DNA from: Volvariella volvacea V23
Taxonomy: Eukaryota; Basidiomycota; Agaricomycetes; Agaricales; Pluteaceae
Reading direction: 5' to 3'
Assembly: GCA_000349905.1 (NCBI GenBank)
Contig: KB722737.1
Span: forward strand, 1,999,359-2,063,358
DNA length: 64,000 bases
Part shown: positions 1 through 17,024 of the stretch, in pieces
Layout of the letters: each line of letters opens with the position of its first letter
How positions within the stretch are numbered: position 1 is the stretch's first letter
Translations under genes and position numbers: made by a program
The notes under the pieces: generated by a model
Databases searched by the model: none
What the model saw: the letters and a program-made list of their open reading frames with translations, nothing else
What the model was told of the DNA's origin: nothing

Positions 1-459
1 ACACCCCGTACCACATCGCCCCCTCTAAAGCAGTCACCAATTTTTATGCGGTCCTTGTCCGTTGCCCTAATGTCTTGAGTGCGAATTACACCTGTAAATT
101 CCTCGCCAGGGGGTAGTGGAACACCATCAACTACCGTAATTGACAGTATCGCTTGCAAAGGGGATAGCCGTATAACTACCCCCAAAACCACAGAATTCGG
201 GGCTGGGGGATGCGGCCGCACACGAGAAATAGCCAGCTTCTGTGGCCGCGGTGTTGCATTTAAGAGAACGCGATTGCAGGTTTAGGCCTCATCAATAGTG
301 AAACTCGAAAAAAGTACCAACAGGTCCTTCGCGTTGAGGTTTTCCAATCAAGCTCGCACGCAATATTCCATCCCTTGCATAAATGCCGTTCCCAATCTGA
401 GGTGTAGGCGCAGTGGTTGGAAGGGGTATTGGCTGTCCAGGCAGAAGCAAGCTGTCCAT
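1..459 (-). CDS. CSL4: Exosome complex component CSL4 (partial, 3' end outside the window)
   Basis: RNA-binding cap subunit of the RNA exosome, which processes and degrades RNA 3' to 5' in nucleus and cytoplasm. The start codon at 457-459 gives MDSLLLPGQPIPLP, followed by a G-x-G-x-Y-A-R-D-G motif, the typical CSL4 N-terminal beta domain. After an intron (about 240 to 318-322), the protein continues with VIRTQDIRATDKDRI and the start of the S1-domain region (GDCFRGGDVVRG), which closely resembles metazoan CSL4 (TIRKEDVRATEKD). The exact donor of this intron is uncertain: G|GTACTT would break the frame, and CCT|GTTGGT keeps it. The C-terminal zinc-ribbon part lies beyond base 1. It is divergent from the E2 gene, with 126 bp between starts. 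Confidence 0.88.
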
Positions 460-585
460 TGTGAGATACCACCCATCGCGACCAGTGATCGGACTATTCC
501 GGCATATTTGTCCTTATTGTGCCTCAGTTGGCCAAATACATATCCCCAAAACAAAATTCGTCAAGTCTTTACCAACCTTGCTGCC
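460..585. promoter_or_regulatory. Divergent promoter region, CSL4 / PDH E2
   Basis: These 126 bp separate the start codons of CSL4 (minus) and the E2 gene (plus) and must hold both promoters and both 5' leaders. I see no strong TATA box or other recognisable element. Confidence 0.4.
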
Positions 586-2188
586 ATGGCGTTCTCAGTT
601 GCTCGTATCCTCTCGCGGCGTATGTATCCTAGTGAAATGTCTTTATTTTAATTTTAACTGTCTGTTTTAGGTTTCCACGTCTCAGCGCGTCGAAATGCTC
701 TCACAGCGTTCAACATGCCCGCCATGAGTCCCACTATGACAGAAGGTGGGATTGCTTCTTGGAAAAAGAAGGAAGGAGAGTCGTTTTCTGCGGGTGACGT
801 CCTTTTGGAGATTGTGAGTGTCCTTAACTGTGTCACTTGATGTATCTCCTTATCAATGTGCCAGGAAACCGACAAAGCGACTATCGACGTGGAGGCACAA
901 GATGATGGTATTTTGGCCAAAATTATTGTTAGTACACGTACTCTTTTCTCCTTTTGGGGGTTGTTCAAGAGCTTTTCAGGCGAACGATGGGTCTAAAAAC
1001 GTCAAAGTTGGCTCAGTTATTGCCGTGATCGGTGAGGAAGGTGATGACCTGTCTGGAGCATCCCAGCTGGCAGAAAAGCTTCAGTCCGAACCCACCGCAA
1101 CCAAGGCAGAGGAGCCCACCCCTGCTAAAGGGCCAGAGCCTGCTGCGCCCTCTCCCCCTCCTTCTAAACCTTCACCTACGCCTGAGGCAAAGGAACTTCC
1201 AGCTGGTCCCCGCATTTTTGCATCTCCCATCGCTAAGAAGCTTGCTCTCGAGCGAGGAATTCCTCTTGCACAAATCAAGGGCTCTGGCCCTGATGGGCGT
1301 ATCATCCTCAAGGACGTTGAAAACTACAAACCCACCACCGCACCTGCAGTTCAGGCCGTTGAGGCTGCACCTTCTGCTGATTATATTGACACGCCCATTT
1401 CCAACATGCGTCGCACAATTGGTACGAGGTTGTCGCAATCAAAGCAAGAATTGCCGCACTACTACGTCACCGTTGATGTCAACATGGACAAGGTCTTGAA
1501 GCTGCGAGAGGTCTTCAATAAGACCCTATCGGAGAAGGATAAAGATGCCAAGCTGAGCGTAAACGATTTCATAGTCAAAGCTACTGCATGTGCTTTGGCG
1601 GACGTCCCAGAAGCAAATTCGGCCTGGCTCGGAGAAGTTATTAGAACGTAAAGACCCGTCTTTTCTTCACACTTTGTTTACTGACCCCACCCCGATTTTA
1701 GTTACAAGAAGGCTGACATCTCCGTAGCCGTCGCAACTCCTACTGGTTTGATTACACCCATCGTTCGTGACGTCGGCTCAAAGGGATTGGCCACCATCTC
1801 TTCCGAGACTAAGGCCCTGGCGAAGAAAGCGCGAGATGGCAAGTTGGCACCAAATGACTACCAGGCATGTCGAATATGTTTTATTAACACCGAAAGAACA
1901 CTCTAATCCCGAATACAGGGTGGTACTTTCACTATATCCAACCTGGGAATGTACGGTGTATCTCACTTTACTGCCATCATCAACCCACCCCAGTCATGTA
2001 TACTCGCCGTCGGTGCAACCCAGCCTACTCTTGTTCCTGCACCTGAAGAGGAGAAGGGCTTCAAGACTGTCCAAGTCATGAAGGTCACCCTAAGCTCTGA
2101 TCATCGTACTGTGGATGGCGCTGTTGCTGCTCGGTGGTTACAAGCATTCAAAGGATATCTCGAAAACCCCCTTACCTTCATGCTATAA
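586..2188 (+). CDS. LAT1: Dihydrolipoamide acetyltransferase, E2 of pyruvate dehydrogenase
   Basis: E2 core of the mitochondrial pyruvate dehydrogenase complex; transfers the acetyl group from lipoamide to CoA. Six exons (586-619, 671-813, 865-927, 980-1647, 1702-1864, 1919-2188) give 446 aa. Order: presequence ([12 protein letters not shown]), lipoyl domain with the lipoylated lysine in [12 protein letters not shown], Pro/Ala/Glu-rich linker, E1/E3-binding domain ([21 protein letters not shown]), catalytic domain ending with SDHRTVDGA, which carries the active-site His. The fifth intron is of GC-AG type: CAG|GCATGT at 1865 with acceptor TACAG at 1918. The symbol follows yeast LAT1 (PDA2). 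Its lipoyl group would be made by the lipoyl synthase encoded at 5.8-7.3 kb. Confidence 0.95.
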
Positions 2189-2337
2189 TATGTTAGATTT
2201 ACCACTATAGACTATTCTAATTCATGTCGCTTTACTTCGTTGTCTCTGGTGAAACACTAAATGCGCGTGACTTAATCGCACATGACCGGATATGGTCAAT
2301 TGTCATTCTCTTGATTGTCTATTCAAACTCATTCACC

Positions 2338-3814
2338 ATGGGAGGAATGTCACATCGCTCACCTCTTCGACCTCTAGGTAAGGAGCATTTCCATTCTCCA
2401 TGAACTTTCTGACAATGAACAGAACGGCCGTGCATTGCTTTGGGCCTTGAGGGCTCCGCGAACAAACTGGGTGTTGGAGTGATTAAGCATTCTAAAGAAG
2501 GCTCAAGTGTTCTGGCCAACATTAGGCACACATACATTACGCCGCCCGGTGAAGGGTTTCAACCAAAGGACACAGCCCGACATCATCGAGGATGGGTCAT
2601 CAAACTGATCCACGATGCACTGAAGGAAGCCGGAATCTCACTGCATGACTTGGATTGTATATGCTACACCAAAGGTCCATCACCCTCGCTAAGATAAGAC
2701 ACTAAGATTGAGAAGATCTACTAAACAGGGCCTGGTATGGGAGCACCACTGCAATCTGTAGCCTTGGTTGCTCGTACACTCTCACAAATTTACTCCAAGC
2801 CATTGGTCGGTGTCAACCACTGTGTTGGCCGTGAGTAATATATGATCTTATACCTACCCGTGGAAGGATTTAACACATAACGGCTTGTATAGATATTGAG
2901 ATGGGGCGCGAGATAACTGGAGCTCAAAACCCGGTTGTCTTATATGTGTCTGGCGGGAACACGCAAGTGATAGCCTATTCCCGACAATGCTACCGTATTT
3001 TTGGAGAAACCTTGGACATTGCAGTTGGCAATTGCCTCGATCGGTTCGCCCGCGTCATTAATCTAAGTAATGACCCTAGCCCGGGATATAATATTGAGCA
3101 AACAGCAAAATTGTAAGTGGCCATACTAACCAGCCCCTGAGCCAATCTGCTGAATTTCGTGGAAGTGGGAAAAGGCTGGTTGCCCTTCCTTACACGACAA
3201 AAGGAATGGATGTTAGTCTTTCCGGGATTTTGACCTCAGTCGAGGCCTATACTAAGGACAGAAGATTTCGACCGATTGGTGTGAGTGTCGAAGGAAATCA
3301 AGAGGACGATGCGGATATCATAACGCCAGCCGACCTCTGTTTTTCCCTTCAAGAAACCGTGTTTTCGATGTTAGTAGAGATTACTGAGCGGGCAATGGCA
3401 CATATTGGGAGCAAGGAGGTGCTTATAGTCGGGGGTGTGGGATGTTGGTGCTGTGGACCGTATACACAGCGCATCACCACTAATTTTTACGCGGTGTAGG
3501 TAACGAAAGGCTCCAGGAGATGATGGGAGTTATGGCAAAGGAAAGGGGAGGACAAGTTTTTGCCACCGATGAAAGGTATTCATGAGGCATCCACCACCAT
3601 TGAGACACTGACCCTTGTTGAAGATTCTGCATCGACAACGGCATTATGATCGCTCAAGCGGGACTACTAGACTATCGCATGGGGCGTAGAACAACGTTAC
3701 TGGATAGTACCTGCACCCAACGGTAAGCTCTGTTTGCATAGTTCCCCACGTTTAAACCCATCAACGTACCATAGGTACCGCACTGACGAGGTGCATGTAG
3801 CGTGGCGAGGATAA
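2338..3814 (+). CDS. KAE1: tRNA N6-threonylcarbamoyladenosine synthase catalytic subunit KAE1 (KEOPS)
   Basis: Catalytic subunit of KEOPS/EKC; transfers threonylcarbamoyl from TC-AMP to A37 of ANN-decoding tRNAs. The start at 2338 gives [13 protein letters not shown]; the first intron (2378-2422) leads into [12 protein letters not shown]. Metal ligands are visible in NHCVGHIEMG (HxxxH), and [22 protein letters not shown] and [13 protein letters not shown] are family signatures. About seven exons. Several donors are weak: G|GTCCAT at about 2676 and T|GTTGGT near 3442, the latter needed to make [14 protein letters not shown] continuous. It ends HVAWRG-stop, only 36 bp from the stop of the convergent GT8 gene. 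Confidence 0.94.
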
Positions 3815-3850
3815 ATCACTGTGAGTCGAGTTGGTCTGTATATAGCTCAA

Positions 3851-4942
3851 TTACATTTTATTCGTGTCTACGTTGGCCAGGATAAGCTTCCAACCCAGTG
3901 GATCTGTCTCTCGAAGTTCATCACCCAATCGATCAAAATGCTCCCACCACCAATTGTTCATAATCTCAAATTGTGCATACTCTGGTGCTGTCTGACGACT
4001 GTGCCATGGTTTGTCTGGCAGTATGTAATGCAGGCAGCGAACTTCGTTATCATCCCATTCTTGAGGATGAATATGCCTCAATGTCTTGAGAGCATTGTAG
4101 TACCAGTTCAACGGTCTCCATTTCCCACGGAAATACTCAGTTAAGAGGTCTTGATCAGGAAATGAGAATTCGTGAATTTTCTCGTGCGTGAAGAGGAAAT
4201 TGTTGACTCCAGAAGCGAGCTCAGCTGAAGGATTTAAGACCACTGTCCCAGAGTTCAATTGGCTATACGGCCGAGGACTTTCAGCTGTTGCCCTTGGTGG
4301 GAGGGCCAACGGGTTGGTAACCGCGGTGTGAGCACAGTTTTGGGGTATCCTATCATAGGGTCAGAATTGAGAGCCTACGGATTGAAGGATACCTGGCGAT
4401 TACCAGTCTGCTGGGTAGTGAGCCAGCTTGCGGGGGTTGCAAGCACAAACATGTGCTGCAGCGACTTCGTCCTTCGGTAAATCCATTTCCAATAGCTCAT
4501 CCATGTTCTTGAGAATGATCATGTCGCAATCCAACAGCACTATACGCTAGAGATATGTTAGCAGGTAATATCCGACTTCATAGATATGAGATTCACTTCG
4601 TACTCCACAAGTCCGAAGCCCCTAAACACCCACTTCAGTAGGCAAGGCGACCGCAATGCCACGATTAAACGACATTCACCTTAACTTCGTCCAAGTATCT
4701 TCAAATCTTGCATCGTGGGCTGCTAGAGCGTGTTTTCCTTCTTCTAGTTTCAATAGTTGGACCTCTCGTGTGATTATACCACGTCGGTGCAGAGCGTTTT
4801 TTGCATCTTGAGGCAATGCAGGGGTAACCATTACGACCAGCGGGTACTTGGAACCCACTTGCCTCAGATCATTATCAAGGACAAGCGCGCCAGGAAGATA
4901 TGAGGTTTTAGTCAGAAGTGTAACGAATGCTTTGCGACTCAT
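3851..4942 (-). CDS. Glycosyltransferase family 8 protein (glycogenin / galactinol-synthase-like)
   Basis: Predicted retaining nucleotide-sugar transferase of family GT8. Exons 4942-4680, 4621-4597 (25 nt), 4546-4404 and 4349-3851 splice cleanly to 309 aa. The start MSRKAFVTLLT opens the first strand of the GT-A fold (YLPGALVL, YPLVVMVTP); the DxD metal site is in RIVLLDCDMIIL; QLNSGTVVLNPS is the conserved acceptor-side motif. Near the C-terminus a WRPLNWYYN motif is followed by a PEYAQFEIMNNWWW block, which many fungal homologues share. There is no signal peptide or TM segment, so a cytosolic enzyme is likely. Family is secure; donor and acceptor sugars cannot be told from sequence. Confidence 0.9.
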
Positions 4943-5190
4943 GCTTAGCTGGTGAGCGATAAGAATAAGATACTGCACGCATGATCAATTAATATTCAAT
5001 CTTCGGGGATCTCCATGACCCCGTTATCAACAAGAGCTTAGGAGGAGCCTGTTCACCTTCGTGCAAACTGGCATGAAATTTGGGGTCTAGTCGACATGGC
5101 ACAGCAAATGCATGAAATCTGATGAATGGATAGGGGTGTGGTACATAAAGAGACAATATGCGGAATTTGCATACACTAATTTCATGAATT

Positions 5191-5593
5191 TTAGCGGAGG
5201 CGACTGGGGTTGCGAGGTGGGAGGGGAGAGATGGCGAAATAAGCCAAAGATGCCTTTATCTAATGAACAAGACTGCTCACCGTGCTTCGCGCTCAGATTC
5301 CAGCAAAGCAAGGATGTCCTGCTCCCGTACGGGTCCCTTAACGTTTCGAATAATGGTTCGTGTTGTGTCGTCCATAAACTCAACGCGAACTTGAGTGACA
5401 CCTCCTCGAGAGCCGGTTCGACCCAAAACCTATAGTATTGTGGGATTCTCTTAGTTCACATTGTAATCCAATGGCTTGACGAGCGAGCACAACCTTAATA
5501 ACTTTTGCGAGCTTAACAGGGGCTTTTGATGAATCCTGCAACAGAAGTCAGATACGTGTGCTTGCATTTGGGCCAGAGGCAGCCACTCACCAT
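5191..5593 (-). CDS. RPS28: 40S ribosomal protein eS28
   Basis: Small-subunit protein near the mRNA exit channel. Four coding exons: ATG alone (5593-5591), 5535-5494, 5429-5281 and a 13-nt last exon 5203-5191, together 68 aa. The protein has [39 protein letters not shown] and [12 protein letters not shown], an almost exact match to eS28 (69 aa in human). The last intron (CG|GTGAGC to CCCCAG|T) restores the terminal RRLR; without it the protein stops at EAR. The first intron follows the start codon directly, as in the eL22 gene of this window. Confidence 0.95.
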
Positions 5594-5793
5594 TTTGGCG
5601 TGAACGAAGGTGCCGGGGTCGCTGGTTTTCTGTGGATTTGACGGTATAAGGTTTGGCTGCTTGACAGGTTTTCGTTCTGCGCTCAAATATTAGGCGAATG
5701 CCGGAGCAAACAAATAGAAATTATTATTTATAATTAATTCTATGCATTAGTCATGGGGATGATACACAATGTTGGAAAACAGCTCCTCGTTCT

Positions 5794-7289
5794 TTAGGAA
5801 TCGATTTTCAGCTGCTCAGACTGAGTGATGTCTAATATAGAAGCTTGGGTGGCATTCTTCTTCTTGGCCGCAGTGTTCCCTCTGAGGACGTTCTCGATGT
5901 AAAACTCTCCTGCCTAGATTCATGTTAGTCGCAGACTCGTTGGAGCAGGGCAATAATTTACCTTGTAGCTACTTCGAACTAAAGGCCCACTAGCTACATA
6001 TAAGAATCCCATGTCCTCTGCAATTTCTTTCCACCTGTCGAATTCAGCTGGTTCTACGTAGCGGTCAACTTTCATGTGTCTCTTTGTGGGTCGCATGTAT
6101 TGCCCAAATGTGACAACATCCACATCGACCTTGCGTAGCTCTGGACTAGATCAGCTTTGGAAATCATACAATCAGAAGTTGGATTAACCTCGTAAGGCAT
6201 CCATTACCTGGTCCTCATTTTCTCCAACTCCAAGCATCATGCTAGTTTTGGTGATCCTCACTCCTTCACGCTTTGCATGCTCCAGCACTTTCAAGCTCTG
6301 ACGAAACGTAGCCCGTCGGTCTCGTACGAACGGAGTCAACTCTTCTACAGTCTCAACGTTGTGTGCGTATACGTCCAACCCAGACTTTGCGACAATCGAC
6401 ACGTGCTCAAGGTTTCCAGCAAAGTCTCCTGTCAAAGCTTCCACAAGGATTTGGGGGGCCCTTAATTACATGAAAAGGTGGAATTTGCTGGAGCAAAGCT
6501 GCGACGCACTTTTGCTTTATCTTCATGATGGTTTCAGCAAAGTGACGAGCACCGCCGTCAATGAGATCTAGTAATTGCGATGAACGGCAGATGAACAAAC
6601 ACCCTGACAAACGTACCGTCGCGGTCGACGCTAGTCAGCACAATATATCCCAGGCCCCAGCGACTGATGGCTTCTGCAGTGTTTTCTGGCTCATGAGGAT
6701 CCAAGGGCGGCGGCGTGCGTGACGTCTTTACAGAACAGAATCTGCAGCCACGCGTGCACGTGTCACCCATTAACTGAAAATGGTAAAGGGCCGGAAAACT
6801 AGGAGAATTGAGCAACACACCATTATAGTTGCAGTTGCAGCACTCCTACTCTCAGGATCACTCGCACTTTTCTTCCCTCCCCAGCAATCTCCAATGTTAG
6901 GGCAGCGTGCCTCCTCACAGACAGTGTGTAGGTTAAGTCCGCGTAGATCCTTCTTAATTCGATTGAACGACTCTCCAGAAGGTATCGATGTTTTGAGGTA
7001 GGATGGTAGTCGGGGACTTCCACCTAGCTTCAGAAAGGTAACAAAATCCCATTCATGAATGAACATACCCTTTCGTATTACCAAGTATTACACGATCCGG
7101 AACATTATCAGAAATGAAATCGTCGAGTGTTGGACCGGATGATAGAGCCTCCGAGAAAGCTGCTCTTGTTGACGAGGAAGTAGATGAAGCATTGCGCACA
7201 TAGGAAGAAAAGCGTGCAGCTCTGCGTCCAACGAAGGAAAAGGTCATGACAGGAGAGTATGCAAGTTGATTGGTAATTCGGTGGCTCAC
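5794..7289 (-). CDS. LIP5: Lipoyl synthase, mitochondrial
   Basis: Radical SAM enzyme that inserts two sulfurs into protein-bound octanoyl groups, making lipoamide for PDH, KGDH and the glycine cleavage system. About seven exons. N-terminus [25 protein letters not shown] looks like a mitochondrial presequence. The auxiliary cluster motif is [12 protein letters not shown], the radical-SAM motif CTRGCRFC, and the C-terminal RSSYKAGE motif is intact. Exon 1 (7289-7079) joins exon 2 at 7016 through acceptor GGAAG|T, giving [14 protein letters not shown]. An insertion before SAATATIM ([13 protein letters not shown]) is read in frame, not as an intron; fungal orthologues vary in length here. Ends KIDS-stop. 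Confidence 0.95.
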
Positions 7290-7345
7290 CCTGCTTGGTG
7301 TTGGTGTCTATTTATCGGGAGGACTTCCGTTTTCCAACTTCCACA
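7290..7345. promoter_or_regulatory. Very short divergent promoter, lipoyl synthase / CMC1
   Basis: Only 56 bp separate the two start codons, so transcripts must start inside it or within the neighbouring coding sequence. The partners are both mitochondrial. No TATA box is evident. Confidence 0.5.
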
Positions 7346-7740
7346 ATGAACGCACTGTCCCGACGTGAGGAAGAAACACTGCTTAAAACCACAAAGGCGC
7401 GAGCACTTCAGGAGTGCGATTCATTTGTCAAAGGTGTGCATTGTATTAATTCTTCCAGGATATATTAAGCTTTCCTTAGCCTTTGCGGAGTGTGCAACGG
7501 GCAGGACGATATCAGTTGCCTGGGCTTGCAAGAGCCACTTAAAAGCGGTTCAAGATTGTATGCTACAATAGTACGTTTGTGCAATGCTTTCGGTCTTGAT
7601 ATCTGTTAATAAGGCTCGTGCTATGCAGCACGGGTCCTGGGCCCATGGAATCGGTTCGACAGGAGTACCTACGTCTTCGAAATCAAGAACTTAGTGCAGA
7701 GCCGGCTGAACAACCACCAACCACAGGAGCGTCACCGTAA
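7346..7740 (+). CDS. CMC1: COX assembly mitochondrial protein CMC1 (twin CX9C)
   Basis: Small intermembrane-space protein of the twin CX9C family that helps copper delivery and cytochrome c oxidase assembly; such proteins are imported by the Mia40 oxidative pathway. Three exons give 96 aa. Cysteines at 24/34 and 46/56 form two exact CX9C motifs. The segment FAECATGRTISVAWACKS matches the CMC1 core, followed by LKAVQDCMLQY. The C-terminal tail (EYLRLRNQELSAEP) is helical and then Pro/Thr-rich. The start at 7346 is the first ATG and gives the usual family length. The end lies 47 bp from the stop of the convergent PEX11 gene. Confidence 0.9.
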
Positions 7741-7787
7741 ATACATGAAATGCATGCTATGTGTAAGGCACTCGACCCCGTGACAAC

Positions 7788-8793
7788 CTACTTTTTGCTA
7801 TTAACTGCTTCCCATTGTATCTTACCACCAATGATTGAGGAAATAAGCCCAAAGATACCCAAGACTCCTTCGCTGACCCTGACAACCTCCAACGACGATG
7901 CAGGAATCCAGAGGTCAAACAAATCAATAGTGAATTGGCGACGTGTAGCTTCACGGGTCCTGTGACGGATGAGACAACTGGATAAGAAAATAGAAAAATT
8001 ATGGGCATACGCTTTTAATGCACTCAATTTAGACATGCGATCTGCTTCCTCTCCCAATGCCTTTTCACTTGTGGCGTTGGTTGCCTTCAAAAGTTTAGTC
8101 TCCCAGCCGAGGCGACGTAACTAAAAGGACCATCAAATGGACGTCGTTTGTCACTTAGAATACGACTTACTTTCATGATACCGTTCACGATGCTAAACAG
8201 GATTCCGGCCAGCCAGAAACGATTTGACAGCTTGGTAACCTTCGTTGCTGTCTCTTTAGGCAGGTTGACGAGTTTAATGGTATTTGCCTAAACATTTCGA
8301 TGAACAATGACCAAGAGGGCAAATACGCATTTGTACTTACCCAGACGAGTGCATCGTACGCTAAGTAGAAGAAATAACACAACTGCCTTGCAATTGTGGT
8401 AATCTGTTCGGTCGCCGGTCCACTTCCAAGGGATGCCTTGAGTGCTGCTTGCAAGTGCTCCATAGGTTTGCCGAGACGCATCACTGGGTAGGTCCGTCAG
8501 AAGGCCGATTGCATACGGTCACGAGCGAGACATACATTTCCTGGCAGTTCCAAGATGAGTCTTCAGGGCATTCCAACGAGCGCTCTCCTCTTTGTTGCCT
8601 TTGGATAAGGCATACCAAGCCAGAAACCGCGAAAGGTATTGGATGGCCCTGTAGGTCTACTCATCAATTAGCACCTTGACCGAATCAGAAGGACCAGAGT
8701 TTATACCTTATCACGGCCAACTGTCGTCCCCCCAAACTTTAGGCTTTGCGATACTACGGGGTGGAATACCAATTGCGATGCCGCAGTGGCCAT
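7788..8793 (-). CDS. PEX11: Peroxisomal membrane protein PEX11
   Basis: Peroxin that elongates and divides peroxisomes. The start at 8793 gives MATAASQLVFHPVVSQ, then GRDKTYRAIQYLSRFLAWY, the amphipathic helix typical of PEX11; next come KLMRLGKPMEHL, QLCYFFYLAYDALVW, FWLAGILFSIVNGIMKL and the C-terminal GVLGIFGLISSIIGG hydrophobic segment. About six exons, each with GT-AG introns; the small second exon is defined by AAG|GTATAA and AGTAG|ACC. It ends VNSKK-stop, and the terminal KK fits a membrane protein facing the cytosol. It diverges from fumarase over 457 bp. Confidence 0.93.
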
Positions 8794-9250
8794 AATTCTA
8801 GGATAATAATGGAGGGTGAGGTGACTTGAGGTTGAGGAATAAGCTTTATTAGCGGCGTGCATTGCTCGTGATTCCACTCAAACCCCACAGAAGCCTGCCG
8901 GTCCCCGGAAACCCAGCGGAGATCCATGAATTCAATTGGTGGATTCTGTGGTACGGCGACGTGAAGCACTCGGTACTATTTATCGTACAGCACAGACCAA
9001 TGGAGATGGGCTGTTTGATGAAACCAGGTGCAGAAAACGGGGCTCAGGAGTCGGCATCAGGGAGAAATTGCAGGGGTATTTGTTGACCAGGCTGGCCGCG
9101 CTGAAGGAGCACCGACGAATGGCAACGGGAGAAATCGGCCGGAAAGAGCCGTTCATTGGGGACATGCGAGGACGAGGGCTGAGGAAGGGTCAGTTATTTC
9201 AGCGCGTCGTCCTTAGATTCCTCGTCGTCTCGTAGCACGTCGATCTCAAA
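8794..9250. promoter_or_regulatory. 457-bp divergent intergenic region, PEX11 / FUM1
   Basis: The region between the two start codons. Open frames here (for example 8936-9235 plus) show no recognisable domain or splice logic, so I treat it as promoter and 5' leader. No distinct element was recognised. Confidence 0.4.
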
Positions 9251-11368
9251 ATGTCTGCTCGCCAGCTTCCACAACGGGTATGTCGTCCTTGGTCCCAGGT
9301 GTCCTGGTGGTCATTCACGTGATAATACATGGCAGGTCCTATGCCTCCGCCGGAGTCTCCCCAGGAGACAGCTCTTTAGCACAACGTCAATCATGGCAAG
9401 TATTGCTTCGAGCAGCCAAAACGCCTCATCGAGCGAACTGTGCAGGAACAACAATATCGTGTTGAACGGGACACATTTGGGGATTTGCAAGTGCCTGCAG
9501 ATCGATACTGGGGAGCCCAGACCCAGCGGTGTGTACCACCACGAGCTTGACGCGGGTCCATGCTAAATTGTCTGTTTAGGTCTTTGCAAAATTTCGACAT
9601 TGGCGGTCCTTCCGAACGCCTCCCTCCGCCATTGATCAAGGCATTCGGTATTCTGAAGAAGGCTGCATCCATAGTAAATGTTAGCCATGGAATGGACCCA
9701 AAGATTGGCGAGGCTATCCAACAAGCTGCAGACGATGTGAGTAAAGAGATATGCTTTCTGTGAGCGTTCCTGAGCACTTTGTAGGTCATTTCGGGCAAGT
9801 TGGTAGACCATTTCCCGCTCGTCGTGTTTCAGACTGGTAGTGGAACACAAAGTAACATGAACGCGAACGAGGTTCGTCTGTTGAGCTATGGCTCTTGCTT
9901 CAATCTACAGCACTTTTTCAGGTCATCTCGAATCGTGCCATTGAGATTCTTGGCGGAGAACTGGGCTCCAAGAAACCTGTCCACCCCAATGACCATGTTA
10001 ACAGGAGTCAAAGCAGCAATGACACGTAAAAATTTGGTTCGTGCTAGATCGGGATATCGACTTACCTGATGCTTTTTTAGATTCCCAACTGTGATGCACA
10101 TAGCTGCCGTGACGGAGATCCACAACTCTCTCCTCCCCGCTCTTACTGAACTCCGCGATGCACTCGATGCTAAAGCCAAGGAGTTCAGCCACATTATCAA
10201 GATCGGACGCACACACTTGCAGGTTTGAGATCTCCATCACCCCGGCTACGCATGCCTCAACGCCTTATAGGATGCTACTCCTCTCACTCTTGGCCAAGAA
10301 TTCAGTGGCTATGTGCAACAAATCTCAAATGGAATTGATCGCATCAAAGATGTTCTGCCTCGTTTGAGCTACCTTGCACAAGGAGGTACTGCAGTTGGCA
10401 CGGTACGTGGGAGACACATGGTCGAGATCCATGCAGGCTTACAATCCAATAGGGGCTTAATACGAAGAAGGGATTTGATGTCAAGGTGGCGGCGGAAGTT
10501 TCCAAATTGACAGGACTGGAGTTTAAGACTGCTCCTAACAAGGTTCGAAAGTATTTTATTTGTGGTAGAGGCCCTTAACGAGAAGTCATGCATAGTTCGA
10601 GGCATTGGCTACGCACGATGCCATGGTTGAGGCCCATGGGGCCCTCAACACCATTGCGTGCTCTCTGATGAAGATTGCAAATGACATTCGTTACCTTGGC
10701 TCTGGCCCACGATGCGGACTCGGAGAACTTAGCCTGCCTGAGAATGAGCCCGGGAGTAGCATCATGCCTGGAAAGGTCAACCCGACCCAATGCGAGGCAC
10801 TCACAATGGTGGCGGCGCAGGTGATTGGCAACAATACCACGGTGTCTGTTGCCGGGGCTAGCGGACAATTTGAGGTGGGTGATGGCAGTAAGCTGTAACT
10901 GCGCAGGGATTCTCAACGTTTTCTTCGATCGTCAGCTGAACGTTTTCAAACCCGTGATAATAAAGAACGTGCTGCAGAGTATCCGGCTGCTAGCTGATGG
11001 TAAGTTAAACGGTGTTTTGTTGCCTTGATATCTGAGGAAATATTGTCCAGGTTCGCGCTCCTTCACGAAGAACTGTGTTGTTGGAATTCAGGCGAATGAG
11101 AAGCGAATCAACTCTTTACTTAATGAATCGCTCATGCTTGCAACAATTTTGAACAGCCACCTCGGATATGATAGTGCGTAAAACCATGTGACGTGGGTGA
11201 CTGTTGTGTTCACTGATGACGGCATCTGCAGATGTGGCCAAGTGCGCTAAGAAGGCACACAAGGAAGGAACGACGCTGAAGGAGGCCACGGTAGCACTGG
11301 GATTCCTGACGGCAGAGGAGTTTGACGAGAAGGTGCGACCAGAGTTGATGTTGTACCCTGACGAGTAG
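9251..11368 (+). CDS. FUM1: Fumarate hydratase class II, probable dual mitochondrial/cytosolic
   Basis: Hydrates fumarate to malate in the TCA cycle; the cytosolic form in other fungi acts in DNA-damage response and fumarate disposal. MSARQLPQR, then after an intron [20 protein letters not shown]: an Arg/Ser-rich presequence. A 50-nt GC-AG intron (ATG|GCAAGT, 9396-9445) follows the Met at 9393, and the mature enzyme begins [17 protein letters not shown]. About twelve exons. Signatures: [40 protein letters not shown], and the fumarase/aspartase signature [13 protein letters not shown]. Ends LYPDE-stop. Reading the GC intron as exon would shift the frame, so this junction is well supported although non-canonical. 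Confidence 0.94.
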
Positions 11369-11557
11369 AGTGGTAGTAGTATCTCGAGTACATATTTGGG
11401 ATGCTTGTCTAAGCTTTTTGGTTTCCAAATACATACATGCAAGCCTGGTTTCCTTGAGGGCCTAACGCTTACTCCCTGTGCTCTCCGCCTTGGTTCCTGA
11501 TCCCACGAGCCTGCCAACAATTTCATCCCATCCCCAGCAGTCCCGTCCCCTCACGCC

Positions 11558-17024
<5,467 letters not shown>

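Noticed and set aside
9280..9465. Alternative fumarase start [14 protein letters not shown]
   Set aside because: It would need the presequence intron to be coding and yields a hydrophobic leader; the spliced [24 protein letters not shown] leader fits a mitochondrial presequence far better.
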